DNA of 64,000 nt from the NCBI GenBank assembly GCA_029582155.1, contig CM055907.1, positions 28,261,932 to 28,325,931 of the forward strand. Direction: 5' to 3'. This document shows, piece by piece, positions 59,137 through 64,000 of the stretch (within the stretch, counting starts at the first letter, position 1; each line of letters opens with the position of its first letter). Under the pieces are notes generated by a model. That model was not told the origin of the DNA. It was given only the letters and a program-made list of their open reading frames with translations, and made no database searches. The position numbers and the translations under genes were made by a program. The stretch is from Panopea generosa (Eukaryota; Mollusca; Bivalvia; Adapedonta; Hiatellidae).

Positions 59137-59249
59137 ATAACATAGAAAATAATATGATTTGCGCACAACTTGAAGTTTAACATGCAACACAATGTGAGAC
59201 TGAATCCCTTTACAAGAAACAGACTTGACTGATGAACATTTTAGAGGAA

Positions 59250-60470
59250 ACGTGTTTTGTAAGTTCCCCTGGCGGCGTTAACCTGTATGATGGTCACAAA
59301 TTTAACTCCATGCTTCCACGATCCTTTCAGAGGACCCCCATGCAATACTACATGCAAAATATATATGGTTCAGGCCTTAAACTTTCAGAGAAAATGTGTG
59401 TTTTTTTGTTTTTTTACTTGAAATGTGCTTATAAACCTTTGGCGAGGTCGAACTACGCTGTTTCAACAAGTTCTCCGAGACCTTGTGGTTATTTGCTATG
59501 CAAGTTTGGTTAAGTTCCAATGAAATCTGGGGGTATTATCGCGTATGTACGAATATTTTAACGTTTTCTCATATTACTCTTTATGAAACATTGACTCCTG
59601 TGGTAGCTTTAAATTTTACCCCATGGAACTGACTTAAATAAATGTGTTATGGGGTGTCCATGTAACACTACATTTAAAAATCTAAGGCCTATACATTAAA
59701 TTTTAAGAGATGTTTTTAAAAGTTTCCTTAAAATTTGCATATAAGCTATGTGGTGGAGGCTTTTGTGTCCGAATCAGGGCGGACTTCAGCACAGTTAAAC
59801 AGCAAACACTTTAATGCCTGGTTCCCTAGACGTATCGCGTACTGTGTGCTTATTTGAGGTTGCGCCAGTGTCCAGGAAACGTTTAACCGAACTGAACGCA
59901 GCCTGGCTTGTGCTGTCGAGTCTGCATGAACATTTTAACATGTTCCCTATATATCTCGTGTATGTAAAACAGTGACCCATGTGACGATCACAAATTTGAC
60001 CATAGAGACCTGACTTCAACAACCATTTTAATGGCCTTCATGTACATGTAACATTACATGTAAGGTATATAAGGTCAATGCATTTAACACAGCGGAAAAT
60101 AAGTCTAGAGAAAAAAAACATTTCTCTTTTTGTGTTATCCTTGGTATTAGCGTGTGTGTGTTTCACGGCCTATGTATGTATCGTTAGATTAGCTAATATG
60201 CATCATGTTAAATTGCTACCATGCTTTGTATATACATTTATTACCAAAATAAATCTATGATTTAGAGATTTTTTTGTTTTAAAGTTTATCTTAAAATGTG
60301 CGTATATGGTCTGTGTCGGGGCCGCCCTTTTGTGGTTGAACCACAGTGGTTTAAGAACTTATCTGAGATAGTGTGATTATATAACCGCTATGCAAGTTTG
60401 GCTATTTTAAAAAAGTCACTGGAAAATAGGGGTGCTATCGCGTTTACAATATAAATGTTAAGAGACGGAC
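59250..60470 (+). repeat. Cluster of diverged copies of one dispersed repeat
   Basis: Related phrases recur in the same order: GATGGTCACAAATTTAACTC (59288), GTAGCTTTAAATTTTACCCC (59601) and GACGATCACAAATTTGACC (59981); AAATGTGCTTATAAACC (59421), AAATTTGCATATAAGC (59730) and AAATGTGCGTATATGG (60295); and ATGCAAGTTTGGTTAAG (59498) with ATGCAAGTTTGGCTATT (60389). Spacing is 300-500 bp and divergence is high. The original unit and its type are unknown. Confidence 0.55.
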
Positions 60471-60764
60471 GCCTGACAATGGACGACGAACATGACATAA
60501 GCCAAGCTGGTCTTTGGTCAGTATAACGAAAAATGAAATCTCTTTGTTGTAATTCCACGTGAATTTACATGCAAATTAAGTGAACCCTGCATGTTTATAT
60601 ATATCATTTATTTATATTATTATATACATGTACTTGATTAACATCACCATGTCCCGTTTCACATTTATACATGGTGTTATGATGAACGGAATGCCAAAAT
60701 TACAGCTTGTGTTTAGGACCCGTTGCTTCATGACATTAACAACGTTAATAATGATGACGTTTTT

Positions 60765-60952
60765 ATGCTTATTTATATTATTTCGATTGCGAAAAAAGCT
60801 CAGCGCGTATACGAACCGCATCCGAGTCCAAATCCTGTGTAGTACTAATACTGAGGTTTGCTTTTAAGAGACATCGGGTAGAACTAGGATCAAACCCGCA
60901 ACCTCTGGTGTCTGCGACCAACACTCTATAATCTACACTTCCGCCCCATCCC
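60765..60952 (-). mobile_element. tRNA-derived SINE, family 4
   Basis: On the minus strand the tRNA-like head has a B box (GTTGCGGGTTTGATCCTAG) near 60890 and an A-box-like GTGTAGATTATAGAGTG near 60930. Its body shares TTATTTATATTATTTCGATT with the copy at 49725-49925. Confidence 0.65.
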
Positions 60953-60959
60953 CCGTGAC

Positions 60960-61929
60960 ATTTTTAACATCATAATCAATTGCAAGTCTCGAACCAGGTT
61001 GATTTTATCTGAAATTATGCCCGAAGCTGAAAAAGGTCAGCTCATTGGTATACGTAGATTGGGAAGTGAACGACACAATGTATATAGGTTCACAGAGGGA
61101 GCGGCGCCACCATGTAAAAACGGTATTATCTCAGACGGAAACAAATCCCTGTGTTTTTATCAGTACTTTAAACTGCAAATCCAAATATGTCAATATTCAT
61201 TTGCGGTACATATTATACAGTTGGCGTGCTTGTCTATGTATATGGGCGCTTGGATTTCACTTGTCTAAATGAAAGTTTAAAATGTGTTCATGTATACGCC
61301 TTTAAGACGGTGATTCGGCAAAATATTAAATTGAAAAATATATTACTATCGATGACGGTTTTAGTCGAACTCTTTTTTTAAAGCTCTGACTGGTGTATGT
61401 TTCAGCGGCCTATTTCCCCACGATTTGTAGCCAGTTTCTTGCACATATTTTAACCTAACATCTGTTTCATTCATTCAGATCCATTGGACGTAGTGGTAAT
61501 TAATCATAATTAAATCAATATCATATTCTCACCGGCGGATTACAAGCGTCTGTGACAGGTTTCTAATCAGAGATAAATCTATACGACGTGTGATTGTGCT
61601 GAATACACGCTTTAAAAACAATAAAAAAAACACGTATTGTTTTTGGCATTAATACTACTGACCTATAATATAAAGTCGGTAAGCGGCAAGCCCGCGTTGG
61701 TCACTCAAACATAGAATATTTTACCCTCCCCCTCAAAAAAAAAAGATATTGAGTAATTAAATAAAATAAACTTCATCGGCTTCAAAAGGTTATGGGGATA
61801 TAACATAAAAAATATAAATATTCAAATCACGAGCATTTATTAATGTTGTAATGTTGTAATGTGGTAAAAACAGGAATTTAACTCATATATATATATATAT
61901 CATATATCTTAATAACCAACGCGCTCGGG
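60960..61929. other. AT-rich stretch with no recognised gene
   Basis: Overlapping plus-strand ORFs of 64-89 codons at 60999-61381 have no recognisable domain. An (AT)n run lies at 61885-61900. Confidence 0.45.
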
Positions 61930-62180
61930 GATCTTCCGTGGCTGAATGGTTAGCGAGCTGTCTCTGGATCACTGATCTCTCACCACTGAGGCCAAGGGTT
62001 TGAGACCAGCTCGGTCTTACAAGTATTGCCGATTACTTGAGGAAGGATGGAGATTTTACTCCGCCCATACGGACATGACAACTCTGTAATGATAACCTAG
62101 CTGAAAGACGGACCTGTCAGGTCTGTGGTGGTCACATAATGTGTACATGTTGTGGCCTGGAGCTAAATATAGTCTAAGTA
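61930..62180 (+). mobile_element. tRNA-derived SINE, Leu/Ser-like head
   Basis: GATCTTCCGTGGCTGAATGG (A box) and GGGTTTGAGACCAGC (degenerate B box) are followed by a core with TTGAGGAAGGATGGAG. It is related to family 1 at 8165 in its head and core, but its 3' end (GGCCTGGAGCTAAATATAGT) differs. Confidence 0.75.
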
Positions 62181-63037
62181 TTTATGATCGAAAGTTAAAA
62201 GAACACGTTTCACAATCGATGTAAAATAATGTGTTTAAACTGAGATGGATGTATGTTCGTACACGTTTTGATTTAAAAGAAAATTAAAATTTCAATTCCA
62301 TTCTCTCTGATCCTGAATTTTACAATATTGGCGACGAGTCGTTGAAATTTCGAAAGTTATATTGAACATATTTCGGCTGGGAAATCCATCATTTTGGAGC
62401 GTCCGTCCGTCAGTGATTTTATTATATAAAAATTTACGTGTATTTGAATGTATTTCTTCATTCATATTAAAGGAAGTTTAGCAGAATTTTTCAAAATTGA
62501 CTAAACACATAATTTCAAATATACCATGGCTTTATCTATTCACTGTCCCCGTCTTACCAAGGATATCATTTAAAACATGCCAAAATAATATAAAGAAAAG
62601 TAATTATTTGAACCCGCCTATGTTAGAATAAAATAAATTTCCTGTTTTAAATTGATTCAAGTGAAAAGCGATGTGAAGGTCGTCAATCAGTATTTAACTG
62701 CTATCTATTTTTAAAATAGGGCTTTCGTTTCAAGTTATCCACTCTAATTAAAATATTTGTTTTGTCCCATTTTGATGGATTTTATATACCAAACCATTCG
62801 GATTATATGTTTTATGATAATAAAATGCTTTGTATCCATTTGAAATAATTTTTTAAGACATGTATAAAGTGTATTCCTGATATACTGCCTTTAACACCAA
62901 CATTAATTTACATCGTAATTTCAAATTTATTGATAAATGTTATTTCAATACTAGCGTGAATCATTATCATTATTTGTATATAACTAAACTATACGATCAT
63001 CTACCAGATGTCGAAGGGCTTAGTAAAACGATAGGGT
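62181..63037. other. AT-rich stretch with no recognised gene
   Basis: No gene, RNA or repeat signal recognised. Confidence 0.5.
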
Positions 63038-63317
63038 GGTTTGTTTGTTTGAATATAAAGCGTCATGTTTGTGCTATCGATGGCTAATAAACGATCAGAT
63101 GACCACTATATTCTTGGATCCGGAAAAGTTAACCAGTACTCGAGCACGCCCATCTCCTCAAGTAACTGATAACCTTTCCACTTAGTAAGTGGTGAAAGAC
63201 GTTCGTTAGTCGCAATTTCGTATATCAAGCATCACGGAGACTGTTGCTTGGCGGGGATTCTAACTTACGATTCTTGGATTGATAGCCAGACACGATTCCA
63301 ACTCAGGTAGCCGGACC
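63038..63317 (-). mobile_element. tRNA-derived SINE, family 2, near full-length
   Basis: On the minus strand it reads from GGGTCCGGCTACCTGAG through CCAAGCAACAGTCTCCGTGA and GGTTATCAGTTACTTGAGGA to CATGACGCTTTATATTC and a (CAAA)n tail. It is collinear with 8378-8665. The B box is decayed (AAGTTAGAATCCCCG). The tail is CAAAC-type rather than CAATC-type. Confidence 0.85.
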
Positions 63318-63424
63318 CAACATGATAGGTTGATAAGATACGCGTGTATAACACCCGTTTTCATTCATTCTTGGACATCCACTCGAAATCATCTGTGAAC
63401 GTGTGATCACTTACCTTTCACGGT

Positions 63425-63530
63425 CTCATCACTCGGGTCGTTGGCTCGAGCCTCAACTCGGTCTACACCGTTATTTGAGAAAGTGTACCCGTTTCTTGCG
63501 GGAGGACGGTGGTTCCACTCTTCTTTCACC
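63425..63530 (+). mobile_element. Possible SINE core fragment
   Basis: A B-box-like TTGGCTCGAGCCTCAAC and a core CTTGCGGGAGGACGGTGGTT, as in the other SINEs, occur in order. No A box or tail was found. Confidence 0.4.
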
Positions 63531-63834
63531 TCCAGAACTAAATGGAATATACTTAGTTGCAAAAGAAAGCGTGTACTGAGAGTTTTGTTCAATTAGTTCT
63601 ATGAATTCTACAATAAATACATGTATGTCATGTATGGTTTCAACAGTTTCGTCAATCTAGTGCGAAAGTCACTTGTAAATGTAGAATAATATATCTGTGC
63701 TAGAAATAGAATAAAAATTATTTAAAATTTAGAACTGCACCGTACTGTTTTGCAACTGACATATATACATCTTCTCCTCTCCTGAAGCAATGAACAAGGA
63801 AAAAAGGGAATCAAAACATTTTACAGCTATAACA

Positions 63835-64000
63835 GCCTGTTACGGTTTGCTATTGCTTATACAGCCAGTTGAGGTCTGTTACAGTGTGTTATGGTCAATA
63901 CAGCCTGTTGTGGTCTGGCTATTACAGCCTGTTGTGATCTGTTACGGCCTGTTTTGGTCAATACAGCCTGTTTTGGTATTTACGCCTGTTATGGTCAATA
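63835..64000. repeat. Irregular CAGCCTGTT-type tandem repeat, runs off the window
   Basis: CAGCCTGTT, GGTCTGTTA and TATGGTCAATA phrases repeat every 18-40 bp up to the last base. The unit is not resolved because the array continues outside the window. Confidence 0.7.

Overview
This window is AT-rich, non-coding-dominated animal nuclear DNA. I see no prokaryotic signals: no operons, Shine-Dalgarno sites or long single-copy ORFs. I see eukaryotic retroelements, tRNA-derived SINEs, DNA-transposon relics, minisatellites and introns. The SINE types (heads with Pol III A/B boxes, tails ending in a GACGTTAAACCC-like or TATTC(AATC)n motif) and the non-LTR elements look most like a mollusc, probably a bivalve. 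That assignment comes from family resemblance, not from a marker gene.

The dominant feature is tandem repetition. Six large minisatellite arrays cover roughly 22 kb, about a third of the window: a 43-bp unit (793-2610), an unrelated 43-bp unit (17946-25175), a 101-bp unit broken into four blocks (25316-31335), a 22-bp unit (33950-41785), a 37-bp unit (44508-45946) and a 58-bp unit (47985-49719). Smaller arrays have 29-, 16-, 28-, 59- and 57-bp units, and there are many microsatellites. Several arrays read open in all three frames of one strand only because the unit lacks stops. I do not call these proteins.

Region by region: 1-8 kb holds the first 43-bp array, a dispersed element (4330-5095) whose second copy lies 50 kb away, and a 29-bp array. 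8-18 kb has nested SINEs and otherwise featureless AT-rich DNA. 18-25 kb is the second 43-bp array. 25-31 kb is the 101-bp array, interrupted in phase by a 462-bp MITE-like element, a 1.77-kb unknown insert and a minus-strand CR1/Jockey-like LINE fragment. 31-34 kb has a duplicated CpG-rich module with NRF1- and YY1-like motifs. 34-42 kb is the 22-bp array. 43-57 kb appears to hold the only cellular gene I can support: a minus-strand gene with at least three phase-1 exons (about 56.6-56.5, 50.7-50.5 and 44.1-43.9 kb). Its introns are loaded with a LINE, two arrays, a SINE and LINE relics. 57-64 kb has a possible divergent plus-strand first exon, a hAT-like MITE, decayed repeats and more SINEs.

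The most notable observation is that the 37-bp array lies inside the reverse-transcriptase reading frame of the 44-47 kb LINE. It starts and ends at the same CAGATG hexamer, so a retrotransposon coding segment has been amplified about 39-fold into a minisatellite. Copy numbers are estimates from array length divided by unit length. Protein calls rest on motif reading without database searches.
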